Notes under the pieces: model-generated
What the model was told of the DNA's origin: nothing
Database searches by the model: none
What the model saw: the letters and a program-made list of their open reading frames with translations, nothing else
Shown: piece by piece, positions 48,076 to 56,421 of the stretch
Layout of the letters: each line of letters starts with the position of its first letter
How positions within the stretch are numbered: position 1 is the first letter of the stretch
Program-made: the position numbers and the translations under genes
Assembly: GCA_016182965.1 (NCBI GenBank)
Contig: JACPFM010000041.1
Coordinates: forward strand, 14,280-78,279
DNA length: 64,000 nt
Source of the DNA: Deltaproteobacteria bacterium
GTDB lineage: Bacteria; Myxococcota_A; Polyangia; Polyangiales; JADJMO01
Direction: 5' to 3'

Positions 48076-48630
48076 TCACATGCCGACGGGCTCGGGGGCG
48101 GCGGGCTGCGGCTCTTCCTCTTGGTCTTGGTCTTGCTCCGGCGCAACCTCGAGGGCCAGCGGCAGGTGGATCTTCCACGACACGGCGTGTCGCTCCGCCG
48201 TGAACGGCGGGACCCGCGTGAGCTGGAACCGGGAGACGACGCACTGGCTGACCGCCTCGTGCCAGTGCGCGCCGACCACCCCCGCGCGCTCGACCACGCC
48301 GGAAGAGCGGAACACGAGCACCACCGTCGCCGAGCCGCCCTGCCCGCAGTCCTTGTATTGCACGGCGCGCAGCGCCGCCTTGGCCGCGGCGCGATCGAAT
48401 TCCCCAGGGTGCGGCAATACGACCACCGGGGCCGGGGGCTCGCTCTCGACGTCGGGCGTGGGCTCGGACCTGGCCGCGCTCACCACGGCGCCCGTGAGCA
48501 TGATGCCGCCGACGACGGCGCCGACCGCGAGATCGGCTTTGGTCGTCGGGTGATGGTGGTACGGCCCCATCGGCACGCACGCTGTCGACGCGGAGACGGC
48601 GGCGGCCGTCAGAAGCAAGGCAAGGCGCAT
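48076..48630 (-). CDS. Lipoprotein with TonB/AgmX-like C-terminal domain
   Basis: 184 residues from ATG 48630 (MRLALLLTAAAVSASTAC), lipoprotein signal. A hydrophobic stretch (LAVGAVVGGIMLTGAVVSA) may be a second membrane-contacting helix. The domain AAAKAALRAVQYKDCGQGGSATVVLVFRSSGVVERAGVV ending in CVVSRFQLTRVPPF has the layout of the AgmX/PglI or TonB-like C-terminal domains common in Myxococcota. Those domains join periplasmic transport or gliding components. The Glu/Pro tail is low complexity. Convergent with the LytTR regulator, 15 bp apart. Confidence 0.7.
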   Translation of the reverse strand: MRLALLLTAAAVSASTACVPMGPYHHHPTTKADLAVGAVVGGIMLTGAVVSAARSEPTPDVESEPPAPVVVLPHPGEFDRAAAKAALRAVQYKDCGQGGSATVVLVFRSSGVVERAGVVGAHWHEAVSQCVVSRFQLTRVPPFTAERHAVSWKIHLPLALEVAPEQDQDQEEEPQPAAPEPVGM

Positions 48631-48726
48631 GCGGCCAAAGACAGCAAGCCGCGTGCCCGGTGACAAAACGCGCGAGCGCGCGCAGCTCGTACGAGCCGCG
48701 CGCGCCCTGCAGGGATTTGCGATGGA

Positions 48727-49452
48727 TCAGAGGACGAACGAGCCGCGGACACCGAGGATCAGCCACTGGTGCATGGCCTTCTTCTCGATGTCGGCGCTGT
48801 TCTCCTGCCCGTTGATCTCGACGGTCGACGACGAGTACTGGCCGAGCGAGAAGCTGAGGAACGGACCGATGCCGAAGTCCGGGCTGACCTTGTAGTCGCC
48901 ACCGGCCTGGAGGTTGATGAACTCGAGACCCTTGGTGCTCGAGGACGCTTCGAACGTCTGGCCGAGGACCGTGGTCTTCGAGGAGAGGGTCGCGATCTCG
49001 TAGCCGACGCCCACGCCGACCCACGGGTCGAACTTCTGGGTGGGCATGATGTGGTACTGCGCGTTGACGCCGAAGCGCATGACGCTTCCGGAGCAGTCCT
49101 TGCACTTGTCGTCGTTCATCAGGCCGATGCCGTACTGGAAGAAGCCGCCAACGTAGATGTTGCGGTTGAGGCGGTAGCCGACGTCGAGCCAGAGCGGGAT
49201 CTTCCCGTTGAAGGCGTCGCTCATTTTGCTGCCTTCGGCCGCGTTGCCCATCGGGATGCCGTAGCCGACGCGGGCGCCGACCTCGAGGCCGCTCTCCTTG
49301 CCTTCGGCGGCCGGCTCCGCGGCGGGCGCGGCGGCGGCGGGAGCAGCGGCGGGCGTGGCGGCTGCCTCACCCTCGGCTTCTGCGGCGAAGGCGCTGCCTG
49401 ACGCGAGGAACACAGCGGCAACCGTGAGGGACATCAAGGTCGTGCGAATCAT
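48727..49452 (-). CDS. Outer-membrane beta-barrel-like protein
   Basis: 241 residues from ATG 49452 with GGAG ten bases upstream. Signal peptide LTVAAVFLASGSAFA, then an Ala/Pro/Glu-rich linker (AAAPAAAAPAAEPAAEG). A barrel-like body alternates strands and loops (LEVGARVGYGIPMG, NIYVGGFFQYGIGL, WVGVGVGYEIATLS, GIGPFLSFSLGQYSSS) and ends WLILGVRGSFVL. Two Cys in CKDC lie in a loop. No specific family assignment. The divergent gene at 49660 encodes a similar exported protein, so this locus seems to specialise in envelope beta-proteins. Confidence 0.78.
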   Translation of the reverse strand: MIRTTLMSLTVAAVFLASGSAFAAEAEGEAAATPAAAPAAAAPAAEPAAEGKESGLEVGARVGYGIPMGNAAEGSKMSDAFNGKIPLWLDVGYRLNRNIYVGGFFQYGIGLMNDDKCKDCSGSVMRFGVNAQYHIMPTQKFDPWVGVGVGYEIATLSSKTTVLGQTFEASSSTKGLEFINLQAGGDYKVSPDFGIGPFLSFSLGQYSSSTVEINGQENSADIEKKAMHQWLILGVRGSFVL

Positions 49453-49659
49453 TTTCGTGACTCCTTGCCATAAGTGGCGACGGTTCATCCCGTCCGGAAC
49501 GCGGCGTACGACGGGCTAGAGTCGCAGTTCTTCAACGTCAGGTGAAAAAAGGTGACGATCGACATGGCACGAATACCACCGCCCCGCCTTCGTGGAGTGG
49601 GCCCCGAAACGATGACCATCCCATCCTTGGCGCGAGGACTTGCTCCCGGTTCATCCGCC

Positions 49660-50346
49660 ATGCAGAGTCGCCGGATGCGACGAGCCCTGCTCGCAGTCTT
49701 CGTCGCGATCGGAGCGTCGTCTCCGGTCGCCATCGCGCGCGCCGCCCCGGAAGCCGGCGAACCGCTTGCCTCTGCAGATGGTTCGCCGCCGGCCCAGGGC
49801 TTCGGCAAGCGCGCGCATTTCATCTTCGGCATCGACAACCTGTTCGGCTTCTCCAGCGATCGCTTTGAGTCCGCCGACGGCTCGGGCGGCGATAGCGACA
49901 CCATCGACCACAGCGGCCTGATCCCCGGGCTGTTCGGCCCGCGCATCGGGTTGCACGGCGTGCTCGACTCGGGCGTCACGTTGGGCGCGAACCTCGGGAT
50001 GACCTACCTGAACCGCTTCCGAACGGGCGCCAACTCGAGCGACGACGCGGACGGCATGTTCATCACCACGGTCGCGCCGCGCATCGGGTACGCCGGCAGC
50101 TTCAAGCCGACGTTCGGCTATTGGGTCCGGGGCGGTCCGTCGCTGCGGTTGATCATCCCGGACGAGGGCAAGAGCACGCACCTGGTCGGCGCCGGGTTCG
50201 AGCTGCTCGGCGTGATCACGCCCGTCGAACACCTCGGCGTCACGGTCGGGCCGACGTTCGACATCGGGCTCACCGGGGGCACGGGCAGCAACAACTTCAC
50301 GTACTCCACCTACGGCCTGTCGGTCGGGCTGCTCACGGACCTGTGA
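49660..50346 (+). CDS. Exported beta-barrel-like protein
   Basis: 228 residues from ATG 49660 (MQSRRMRRALLAVFVAIGAS), signal peptide ending IARAAPEA; upstream in-frame starts would add a polar leader. The mature part has repeated amphipathic strands (HFIFGIDNLFGFSSDRF, GVTLGANLGMTYLN, GYWVRGGPSLRLIIP, LGVTVGPTFDIGLTGG) and ends YGLSVGLLTDL. Only 8 bp separates it from the next gene, whose product has the same size and style, so the two are a tandem pair. Function unknown. Confidence 0.72.
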   Translation: MQSRRMRRALLAVFVAIGASSPVAIARAAPEAGEPLASADGSPPAQGFGKRAHFIFGIDNLFGFSSDRFESADGSGGDSDTIDHSGLIPGLFGPRIGLHGVLDSGVTLGANLGMTYLNRFRTGANSSDDADGMFITTVAPRIGYAGSFKPTFGYWVRGGPSLRLIIPDEGKSTHLVGAGFELLGVITPVEHLGVTVGPTFDIGLTGGTGSNNFTYSTYGLSVGLLTDL

Positions 50347-50354
50347 GGCGCACC

Positions 50355-51005
50355 ATGAGACACCGCCTGCCGCTCCTCGCCTCGCTCACCGTCACCGTCA
50401 CCGTCGCCGCCTCCACCGCGGCGGCGCACGCCGACGAGCTGCCGTTCGGCGCACGCGCCTCCACCGTGCTCGTCGTCGACCACCTGGTCGGGGCCACGCG
50501 CACGACCACCACCGTCGTCGACGACACCAAGACCGACGACGTGCGGTACCACCTGACCGAAGCCGGCAGCCCCTTCGGGCTCGTCTCGGTGCCCATCGCA
50601 GGGCCGTCGCTCCGCGTCGGCGTGCATCAGTTCGTGACCGAGTCGGTCTCGATCGGCGCCGGGCTCCAGTACTTCTCCGCCAGCGGCAGTGGCATGAAGT
50701 ACACCATCTTCGGGTTTCACCCGCGCGTCGGGTTCGCCATCCCGCTCTCGCCGACCAGCGCCTTCTGGCTCCGCGCCGGCGGCGGCTACACGTACTGGGA
50801 CTACGCCAAGGACAGCTCCGAGAACGACTGGTCGGTCGGCGGAGAGGCCTTCTATGTTTACACGCCGGTGTCGCACTTCGGCCTGACGTTCGGGCCGATG
50901 ATCGACCACACGCTGTCGGCGAAGTACAAGACCGACAGCGGGCGCGAGACCAAGCTGCAGCGCACCGTCTTCGGCGCGACGATGGGCCTGTTGTTCGATC
51001 TCTGA
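50355..51005 (+). CDS. Exported beta-barrel-like protein, tandem partner
   Basis: 216 residues from ATG 50355 with signal peptide LLASLTVTVTVAASTAAAHA. Strand pattern like its upstream neighbour: FGFHPRVGFAIPLSP, FWLRAGGGYTYWDYAKDSS, FGLTFGPMIDHTLS and the end TVFGATMGLLFDL. The shared ending (GLLTDL / GLLFDL) and the VEHLGVTVGPTFD versus VSHFGLTFGPMID correspondence indicate a tandem duplication of an ancestral gene. Function unknown. Confidence 0.75.
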   Translation: MRHRLPLLASLTVTVTVAASTAAAHADELPFGARASTVLVVDHLVGATRTTTTVVDDTKTDDVRYHLTEAGSPFGLVSVPIAGPSLRVGVHQFVTESVSIGAGLQYFSASGSGMKYTIFGFHPRVGFAIPLSPTSAFWLRAGGGYTYWDYAKDSSENDWSVGGEAFYVYTPVSHFGLTFGPMIDHTLSAKYKTDSGRETKLQRTVFGATMGLLFDL

Positions 51006-51058
51006 ATCGCCGGTCGCGATTCTCGGACGGCCGCCGTGTCGCCTCTCGTGAAGACCGG

Positions 51059-51148
51059 GTCATCAGTCATCAGTCGTCAGTCGTCAGCTTCGAGACCGCA
51101 GACCGGCGTCTTCTTCTGACTGATGACTGACGACTGACGACTGACGAC
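51059..51148. repeat. Inverted heptanucleotide element, GTCRTCA class
   Basis: Left: GTCATCA twice, GTCGTCA twice (51059-51086). Right: TGATGAC, then three TGACGAC (51121-51148). The variant unit stands at the 5' side of both arms, so the arms are not perfect mirror images. The following flank, from about 51167 to 51233, is alike over about 65 bases to 9463-9530 and reaches into the last codons of the gene at 51223. Confidence 0.88.
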
Positions 51149-51222
51149 CCCAGGGCCATGCGAATCGACCGGGCCTGCGCGGCCGACGAAGCGGCATGGC
51201 CGAGCATCACGAAACGCTGAGC

Positions 51223-51912
51223 TCAGTAGCGCCAGCCGAGCACGCCCATCCCCACGACGTTCATCGCGATCGCGATCGACCAGATCGACGCGATCGCGAC
51301 GACCCGTTTGCGCGTCGTCGACAGGCCGAGCACCAGGATGGTCGCCACGTAGAAGTGGAAGTACCCGAACAGGAAGATCAGCCACACGCCGGCGAACGAG
51401 CGGTTCCAGAACGGGTACTCCCAGACGAGCAGCCCGCCGACGTTCAGCACCCACTCGACCGCGACGCAGAACGCCGAGTAGGCGATCGCCCAGAACCAGC
51501 GATCGGGCAGGCCGAGGATCTTCGCGTCGCGATCCTCCGACAGCGTGTGGAAGAAGATCACGCCGGCGATCGCGAACATGAACATGATCTCGAGGTTCCA
51601 CCCGACCATCGTGCGGAGGGCGGTCTTCCCGGGCGCGGTCCACAGCGCGGAGCGCTGGCTGAGCACGAGGATCCAGCCGTTGATCGTCTCGTTGACGAAG
51701 TCCATGCCGAACAAGGTCAGCCCGGCGACGATCGGCTCCCACTTCCCGGTGCGGCGCGCCGACTTGATCTCGAGCGCGTAGACGTAGAACAAGAGCGCGA
51801 GCAGCGGGATCGCGTACCACTCGAGCGTGCTCGGATCGCGCAGCCGCTCGAGCGCCTGCTTCGACGCCGGGGTCATGCTGCGAGGATCGAACGCGAAAGG
51901 CCGATCCGTCAA
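51223..51912 (-). CDS. Polytopic membrane protein of unknown function
   Basis: 229 residues with about six hydrophobic segments: WYAIPLLALLFYVYAL, WILVLSQRS region, IMFMFAIAGVIFFH, FWAIAYSAFCVAVEWVLNVGGLLVW, GVWLIFLFGYFHFYVATILVLGL and VVAIASIWSIAIAMNVVGMGVLG. Acidic and aromatic residues inside the membrane (DFVNETING, EWVLN, FHFY) recall small sensor or transporter families, but I cannot name one. Last gene of a probable operon starting at 53337, nine bases after the zinc-ribbon gene. Confidence 0.7.
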   Translation of the reverse strand: MTDRPFAFDPRSMTPASKQALERLRDPSTLEWYAIPLLALLFYVYALEIKSARRTGKWEPIVAGLTLFGMDFVNETINGWILVLSQRSALWTAPGKTALRTMVGWNLEIMFMFAIAGVIFFHTLSEDRDAKILGLPDRWFWAIAYSAFCVAVEWVLNVGGLLVWEYPFWNRSFAGVWLIFLFGYFHFYVATILVLGLSTTRKRVVAIASIWSIAIAMNVVGMGVLGWRY

Positions 51913-51921
51913 AGGCGTTCG

Positions 51922-52113
51922 TCAGCTCTGGTCGACTTCGTCGGCGTCGCACCCGCACTGCGCGCGCAGGCCGCCGCAGATCGGGCACTCCTCGACGGGG
52001 CATCCCGCTTGGTGCAGCTCGAAGTCGTACACGCCGCACCCGGGGCACGGCGACTCCTCGCGGTGGCGCTCCTCGCCGAAGGGGATGCGCTCCTTCTCGC
52101 CGCGATCGGTCAT
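51922..52113 (-). CDS. 63-residue zinc-ribbon-like protein
   Basis: Short protein beginning MTDRGEKERIPFGEERHREE with Cys motifs CPGCG, GC, CPICGG and CGC that could bind one or two zinc ions. Its ATG overlaps the stop codon of the CDF transporter gene in an ATGA, so it is translationally coupled to a metal exporter. That makes a role in metal handling or sensing plausible, but nothing is known. Genuine coding is supported by the overlap and the Cys pattern. Confidence 0.65.
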   Translation of the reverse strand: MTDRGEKERIPFGEERHREESPCPGCGVYDFELHQAGCPVEECPICGGLRAQCGCDADEVDQS

Positions 52114-53030
52114 GCCGTCTCGCGCGGGAGGTCGGGCTCGACGTACAGCCAGCGGATCTCGGGGCGCTTCGCCCGCAGCTTGCCCTCGAGGTCGTTGATG
52201 CAGCGACAGACCTCCTCGATCGTCAGGCCGTCGGCGAAGGCGACCTTCATCGACACGATCACCTCGCCGGGCCCCTGCTGCACCGTGACGATGTTGAGGA
52301 TGCGCCGCAGGTTCGCGTGGTCCCTGGCGATGTCGCGCGCAGCGGCCTCGATCTCCGGATCGGCGGCCTCGCCGAGGAGGAGCGACTTCACCTCGACGGC
52401 CAGGAAGACGGCGACCGCGACGAGCACGACACCGATGGACAGGCTGCCGATTCCGTCCCACCGGCCGTCCTTGGTGAGATCGGCGACGAACAGCGCGACC
52501 ATCGCGATCGCCAGGCCGAGCACCGCCGCGCTGTTCTCGCCGAACACCACCACCAGATCGGAGTCCTTCGTCTCGCGCAGGTAGCGCATGAACGGCTTGC
52601 TGCCGCGGCGGCGGTTGATCTCGCGCACGTTGGAGATGGTCGCGGCCGTCTCGAGCGCGATGGACACGGCGAGGATCAGCAGGCCGAGCCAGACCTTCTC
52701 GACCTTCTCGGGCTCGCGGATCTTGTGCACGCCCTCGTAGATCGAGAACACGCCGCCGCCGGTGAAGAGCAGCAGGGCCACCATGAACGACCAGAAATAG
52801 ACGTCCCGCCCGTAGCCGAAGGGGTGCTCGGCGTCGGGCGGACGGCGAGCGCCGCGCACGCCGACGAGCAGGAGCACCTGGTTGCCGCAGTCGGCGGCGG
52901 AGTGCAGCGCCTCGGCGAGCATCGAGCCGGACTTCGTGAGCACCGCGGCGACCGCCTTGATCACGGCGATCGCGAGGTTCACGACCAACGACTGGATGAT
53001 GTGGGCGGTCGACTCTCCGGGAGCGGACAT
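52110..53030 (-). CDS. CDF-family cation efflux transporter (ZNT9-like)
   Basis: 306 residues, six transmembrane helices and a C-terminal cytoplasmic domain. TM2 has the canonical site region ALHSAADCGNQVLL with His and Asp. The TM5 counterpart reads FGENSAAVLGLAIA, where Asp/His ligands of the Zn exporters are replaced, as in the SLC30A9-like subgroup. HPFGYGRDVYFWSFMVALLLFTGGGVFSIYEG and DGIGSLSIGVVL are typical of that group. Transport of Zn2+ or another divalent ion is expected, but the altered TM5 site makes the substrate and mechanism uncertain. Confidence 0.85.
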   Translation of the reverse strand: MSAPGESTAHIIQSLVVNLAIAVIKAVAAVLTKSGSMLAEALHSAADCGNQVLLLVGVRGARRPPDAEHPFGYGRDVYFWSFMVALLLFTGGGVFSIYEGVHKIREPEKVEKVWLGLLILAVSIALETAATISNVREINRRRGSKPFMRYLRETKDSDLVVVFGENSAAVLGLAIAMVALFVADLTKDGRWDGIGSLSIGVVLVAVAVFLAVEVKSLLLGEAADPEIEAAARDIARDHANLRRILNIVTVQQGPGEVIVSMKVAFADGLTIEEVCRCINDLEGKLRAKRPEIRWLYVEPDLPRETA

Positions 53031-53031
53031 T

Positions 53032-53337
53032 TCACCTTGCTTGTTTGCCGGGCCGGCTCGGGAGGAGGCGATCGCCCTCGATACGGCCGCGGACGTCGAA
53101 CACCGTGCGGCCCTTCGGGTCCTTGCCGGGCCTCGGGAACGCGAACGCGCTGGCGGCGGCCGCGACGACGGCGTCGACCGACGCCGCGGCGTCGATCAAC
53201 CTGTCGCCGAGCAGCGCGTCGATCGATTTGTCGCGCACGCCGGCCGTGGTGCCGGGCGGCAGCTCGAGCGCGAGCTCCCCCACGAGCAGCTTGCCCTCGA
53301 GCTCCAGCTTGACCAACTCGCCACCGATTGTCTTCAC
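53032..53337 (-). CDS. Small protein, first gene of CDF operon
   Basis: 101 residues, beginning MKTIGGELVKLELEGKLLVGELALELPPGT. Beta-strand-like alternation at the start is followed by an Ala-rich helix (ASVDAVVAAAASAFAF) and a basic tail ending RPGKQAR. No Cys/His metal motif, no signal peptide, no membrane helix. One base separates it from the CDF gene start, so the genes are co-transcribed. Not recognised. Confidence 0.55.
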   Translation of the reverse strand: MKTIGGELVKLELEGKLLVGELALELPPGTTAGVRDKSIDALLGDRLIDAAASVDAVVAAAASAFAFPRPGKDPKGRTVFDVRGRIEGDRLLPSRPGKQAR

Positions 53338-53356
53338 GGGGGATGGAATCTACAGC
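53328..53356 (+). promoter_or_regulatory. Candidate sigma-70-type promoter
   Basis: TTGTCT at 53328-53333 and TACAGC at 53351-53356 with a 17-bp spacer point to the right. Transcription would begin near 53363, which favours the GTG at 53379 over the ATG at 53343 as start of the EI24-like gene. The site overlaps the first codons of the divergent gene at 53337. Confidence 0.4.
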
Positions 53357-53378
53357 GAACGAAGTACGCTTGGCACCC

Positions 53379-54140
53379 GTGAGCGACGTCCACCACCAAT
53401 CCGGCGCGAGACCGAGGGTCGGGGCGCGCTTCGCCGAGGGGCTCGTCTCGCCGTGGCACGGCCTCGGTTGGCTCCTGTCCACGCCGTCGGCGTGGGGCGT
53501 CGCCCTGGTCCCGATGGTGGTGTTCACGGTCCTGGTGTCGCTCGGGACGTGGGGCGGCGTCGCGCTGGTCGAGCACCTGCTCGGGCCGCGCCTCGCGCAC
53601 GCCGAGGGCTGGGGCCTCCTCCTGCACGTGGTGCGCGTGCTCGGGTGGCTCGCCGCGCTGACGGTGGCGGTGCTCACCGCGCTCACCCTCGCGCAGCCGC
53701 TGTCCGGGCCGGCGCTCGAGAGCCTCGCGCGCCGGCAGGGCATGGCCATCGGCGCGACGCCGCTGCCGGACACGCCGTTCTTCGAGGGCATGTTCCGCTC
53801 GCTGCGCGTGACGCTGTTCGGTCTGCTACTGACCGTTCCCGTCGTGGTCGGGCTCACCATCGTCGAGATCGCCGTTCCGGTCCTCGTCGTGGTGACGGTC
53901 CCGCTCAAGTTCGTGGCGACCGCGCTGATGCTCGCGTGGGATCTGCTCGACTATCCGCTGAGCCTCCGTGCGGCCGGCGTGCGCGCGCGCCTCGACTGGA
54001 TCTCCCGACACTTCGGCGCCGCGCTCGGCTTCGGCGTGAGCATCGCGATCATCGGGCTCGTCCCGTGCGCCGGACTGCTGTTCCTGCCCGCCGGCGTCGC
54101 CGGGGCGACGCGCCTCGTCGCACTCGCCGACCGCCACTGA
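53379..54140 (+). CDS. EI24/CysZ-like membrane protein
   Basis: 253 residues with four to six hydrophobic stretches: WLLSTPSAWGVALVPMVVFTVLVSLGTW, VLGWLAALTVAVLTALTLAQPLSGPALESLARRQG, FGLLLTVPVVVGLTIVEIAVPVLVVVTVPLKFVATALMLAWDLLDYPLSLR and LGFGVSIAIIGLVPCAGLLFLPAGVAGATRLV. The P-L-SGPALESLA and LAWDLLDYPL segments are family signatures. CysZ in E. coli takes up sulfate; in this group the function is not established. The GTG start is preferred over the ATG 12 codons upstream because the latter leaves no room for a promoter. Confidence 0.78.
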   Translation: MSDVHHQSGARPRVGARFAEGLVSPWHGLGWLLSTPSAWGVALVPMVVFTVLVSLGTWGGVALVEHLLGPRLAHAEGWGLLLHVVRVLGWLAALTVAVLTALTLAQPLSGPALESLARRQGMAIGATPLPDTPFFEGMFRSLRVTLFGLLLTVPVVVGLTIVEIAVPVLVVVTVPLKFVATALMLAWDLLDYPLSLRAAGVRARLDWISRHFGAALGFGVSIAIIGLVPCAGLLFLPAGVAGATRLVALADRH

Positions 54141-54144
54141 CGCG

Positions 54145-54162
54145 CCGCGGTCGGTACCGCGG
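54145..54162 (+). terminator. Hairpin after EI24-like gene
   Basis: CCGCGGT-CGGT-ACCGCGG, a 7-bp perfect stem with a 4-base loop, begins four bases after the stop codon, followed by TTGCACCCC. The arms are identical to those at 3783-3803. It may act as a terminator or as a small mobile palindrome. Confidence 0.4.
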
Positions 54163-54251
54163 TTGCACCCCTCCCTGGATCGATCAGCGTGCGAGGGCGC
54201 GCTGCACACGATCACCGCACGCGAGAGCGTGCTTCACAGGGGGTCATGATC

Positions 54252-54908
54252 ATGGCGCACAATGAACGGGTTCAGCAGCAGACCCCGCAGCAGGGTGCGG
54301 GCGAGCGTACGAGCGAGAAGGGTCAGGTACAGACCCAGGGCCAGGCGCAGCAGCAGCAGGGCCTCGCGCAGCGAGGCTCGACGGGGACCATGGCGCGTCC
54401 GTCGCGCGAGTACACGAGCCCGTTCGGGCTCGTCGGCCGGATGATGGAGGACATGGATCGACTGTTCGGCAACTTCGGATTCCCGAGCTCCACGCGATCG
54501 CTCCTCGCGCCGTGGGGCGAGGGCGGGCTCGGCGCGCAGATGCAGGCGTGGAGCCCCGAGCTCGACGTCTTCGAGCGCGACGGCAACCTCGTCGTGCGCG
54601 CGGATCTGCCGGGCCTGAAGCCCGAGGACGTCCAGGTGAACGTCGAGGACGACGTCCTCACGTTGAAGGGCGAGCGCAAGGACGAGCGCGAGACCAGGCG
54701 GGAGGGCTACTACTACTGCGAGCGGTCGTACGGTCGCTTCGAGCGGCAGGTGGCGCTGCCGCGCGGCCTCGACCCGAACAGCATCGACGCGAAGTTCGAC
54801 AACGGCGTGCTCGAGATCAGCGCGCCGATTCCGAAGGAGCAGACGCGCGGCCGCCGCATCGACGTCAAGTCGAGCGGCGGCGGTGGGAAGAGCGGCGTCC
54901 AGCACTGA
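54252..54908 (+). CDS. Hsp20/alpha-crystallin family small heat-shock protein
   Basis: 218 residues. The alpha-crystallin domain spans about 100-195: SPELDVFERDGNLVVRADLPGLKPEDVQVNVEDDVLTLKGERK, YYYCERSYGRFERQVALPRGLDP and FDNGVLEISAPIPK, with the DNGVLEI core. It holds unfolding proteins under stress. The N terminus before FGLVGRMMEDMDRLFGNFG is unusually long and Gln-rich (QQQTPQQGAGERTSEKGQVQTQ and QAQQQQG), which could make it self-associate more strongly. ATG 54252 has GGGGG eight bases upstream; the ATG at 54246 is too close to it. No CIRCE-type operator seen. Confidence 0.93.
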   Translation: MAHNERVQQQTPQQGAGERTSEKGQVQTQGQAQQQQGLAQRGSTGTMARPSREYTSPFGLVGRMMEDMDRLFGNFGFPSSTRSLLAPWGEGGLGAQMQAWSPELDVFERDGNLVVRADLPGLKPEDVQVNVEDDVLTLKGERKDERETRREGYYYCERSYGRFERQVALPRGLDPNSIDAKFDNGVLEISAPIPKEQTRGRRIDVKSSGGGGKSGVQH

Positions 54909-54926
54909 CGCAGCCGAGGTGTGAAG

Positions 54927-54972
54927 GCGCCCCGGACCGTAGCGATTCGGTCCGGGGCGCTCTCGTTTCGAA
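54927..54972. terminator. Bidirectional terminator between hsp20 and aquaporin remnant
   Basis: A 12-bp perfect stem GCGCCCCGGACC/GGTCCGGGGCGC (54927-54938, 54949-54960) with a ten-base loop, followed by TCTCGTTTCG on the plus strand. It is placed 18 bases after the hsp20 stop. Confidence 0.8.
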
Positions 54973-54978
54973 CCGCTC

Positions 54979-55410
54979 TCAGTCGGCGGCGTCGCCGGCG
55001 ATCGCCGGGTACGCGACGCCCGCGGCCACCGCGCCGACGATCGGCGCGACCCAGAACAGCCACAGCTGCGCGAGCGCCCAGCCGCCGACGAGGACCGCGG
55101 GACCGGTGCTGCGCGCCGGGTTCACCGAGAGGTTGGTCACCGGGATGCCGATCAGGTGGATCAGCGTGAGCCCGAGGCCGATGGCGATCGGCGCGAAGCC
55201 CTTGGGGGCGCGCGCGTCGGTCGACCCGAGGATGACGAAGAGGAAGACGAACGTGAGGACCGCCTCGGCGACGAACGCGGCGACCATGTAGTAGCCGCCG
55301 GGGGAGTGCTCGCCGAAGCCGTTCGACGCGAAGCCGCCGAGCTGGAAGCCCGCCTTGCCGCTGGCGATCACGTAGAGCACGCCGGCGCCGGCGATCGCGC
55401 AGGTCGCGGG
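54979..55410 (-). pseudogene. aqpZ: Aquaporin Z, C-terminal half only
   Basis: From about 55410 to the stop at 54979 the translation matches the second half of Aqp[82 protein letters not shown] and [16 protein letters not shown]. The second NPA motif (NPARS) is present, but the first half with helices 1-3 and the first NPA is missing. Upstream sequence is unrelated and overlaps the divergent methyltransferase start. Half an aquaporin cannot form the pore, so this is a truncated gene left by a deletion or rearrangement. Confidence 0.8.
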
Positions 55411-55453
55411 GGCGCATCGACGCCACGGAGGGCCGACATGTACGCTCGGGCGC

Positions 55454-56059
55454 ATGGCACGACTGAATGCGATCGAATACGCCGCGATGCAGTCGCCGGT
55501 GCGCCGCGTGGTGCAACGACGATGGGAGCTCGCCACGTTCGAGCGCCTGCTCGATCGCGCCGGCGTCGACCTGCAAGGAGCGCGCATCCTCGATGCAGGC
55601 TGCGGCTCCGGTTACGGTCTCGAGCTGCTCCAGCAGCGCTTCACGCCAGCGCGTCTGGTCGGCTTCGATTTGATGCCCGAGCAAATGGAGCGTGCGCGTG
55701 CGCGCGCCGTTCCCGGCGCGGAGGTGCGCGTCGGCGACATCACGAAGATCGACGAGCCCGACGGCGCCTTCGACGCGGTGTTCCTCTTCGGCATCCTCCA
55801 CCACGTGCCCGCGTGGCGCGCGGCGCTGGTCGAGCTCGCGCGGGTGCTCACCCCCGGCGGCGTGCTGTGCGTCGAGGAGGTCCACGGCCGCGCGGCGTGG
55901 GCGATCGACACGTTCTTCTTCTTCAGCCACCCGCGCGAGGCGGCCTTCGGGTGGCCGGCCTTCCGCCAGGGCCTCGACGACGCCGGGTTCTCCATCCTCG
56001 GCGAGCAACGGCTCGCCTGGGAGGCCGCGCGATCATTCATCGCGCGCGTGCGCGCGTAA
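55454..56059 (+). CDS. Class I SAM-dependent methyltransferase
   Basis: 201 residues. Motif [16 protein letters not shown] binds S-adenosylmethionine, followed by [16 protein letters not shown] (motif II acidic residue), [19 protein letters not shown] and [13 protein letters not shown] (motif III). This is the methyltransferase_11/25 fold; the substrate cannot be deduced. The C terminus SFIARVRA is short, so the gene appears complete. It begins exactly beside the point where the aquaporin homology stops, so it may lie next to the rearrangement junction. Confidence 0.88.
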   Translation: MARLNAIEYAAMQSPVRRVVQRRWELATFERLLDRAGVDLQGARILDAGCGSGYGLELLQQRFTPARLVGFDLMPEQMERARARAVPGAEVRVGDITKIDEPDGAFDAVFLFGILHHVPAWRAALVELARVLTPGGVLCVEEVHGRAAWAIDTFFFFSHPREAAFGWPAFRQGLDDAGFSILGEQRLAWEAARSFIARVRA

Positions 56060-56086
56060 CTCGATCGCGCGCCGGCGCGCTTGAAG

Positions 56087-56380
56087 TCACTTCTGGTCTT
56101 CGCCGCCCTCGCCCACCGGCTTGAACTCCTTGGGGACCTCGGAGCCCTCGCCGAAGAAGTACTTCTCGCACTCGGCGAACCACGTCTTCTGGTGGGCCGG
56201 ATGGGTCATGTCGAGACGGTACTCGTTGATCAGCATCTTCGAGTGCTCGAGCCACTGCCGCCACGCCTCCTTGGAGACGTTGTCGTAGAGCCTCTGGCCG
56301 AGCTCACCTTTGAAGGGCGGGCGATCCATGCCGGGCGCCTCGCGACCGAGCTTGATGCACTTGACCAGACGTTCGGACAT
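56087..56380 (-). CDS. yggX: Fe(2+)-trafficking/oxidative damage protein YggX
   Basis: 97 residues beginning MSERLVKCIKLGREAPGMDRPPF with the conserved Cys8 and the family segments GELGQRLYDNVSKEAWRQWL, MLINEYRLDMTHP and the EKYFFGEGSEVP end. YggX is a small cytoplasmic protein that protects Fe-S proteins and lowers free-iron damage. Length matches the family (about 90). It stands alone on the minus strand, divergent from the 56422 gene by 41 bp. Confidence 0.93.
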   Translation of the reverse strand: MSERLVKCIKLGREAPGMDRPPFKGELGQRLYDNVSKEAWRQWLEHSKMLINEYRLDMTHPAHQKTWFAECEKYFFGEGSEVPKEFKPVGEGGEDQK

Positions 56381-56421
56381 GTCGACGTGACCTCCGGGGT
56401 TCGAACCGGCATCTGTCTAGC

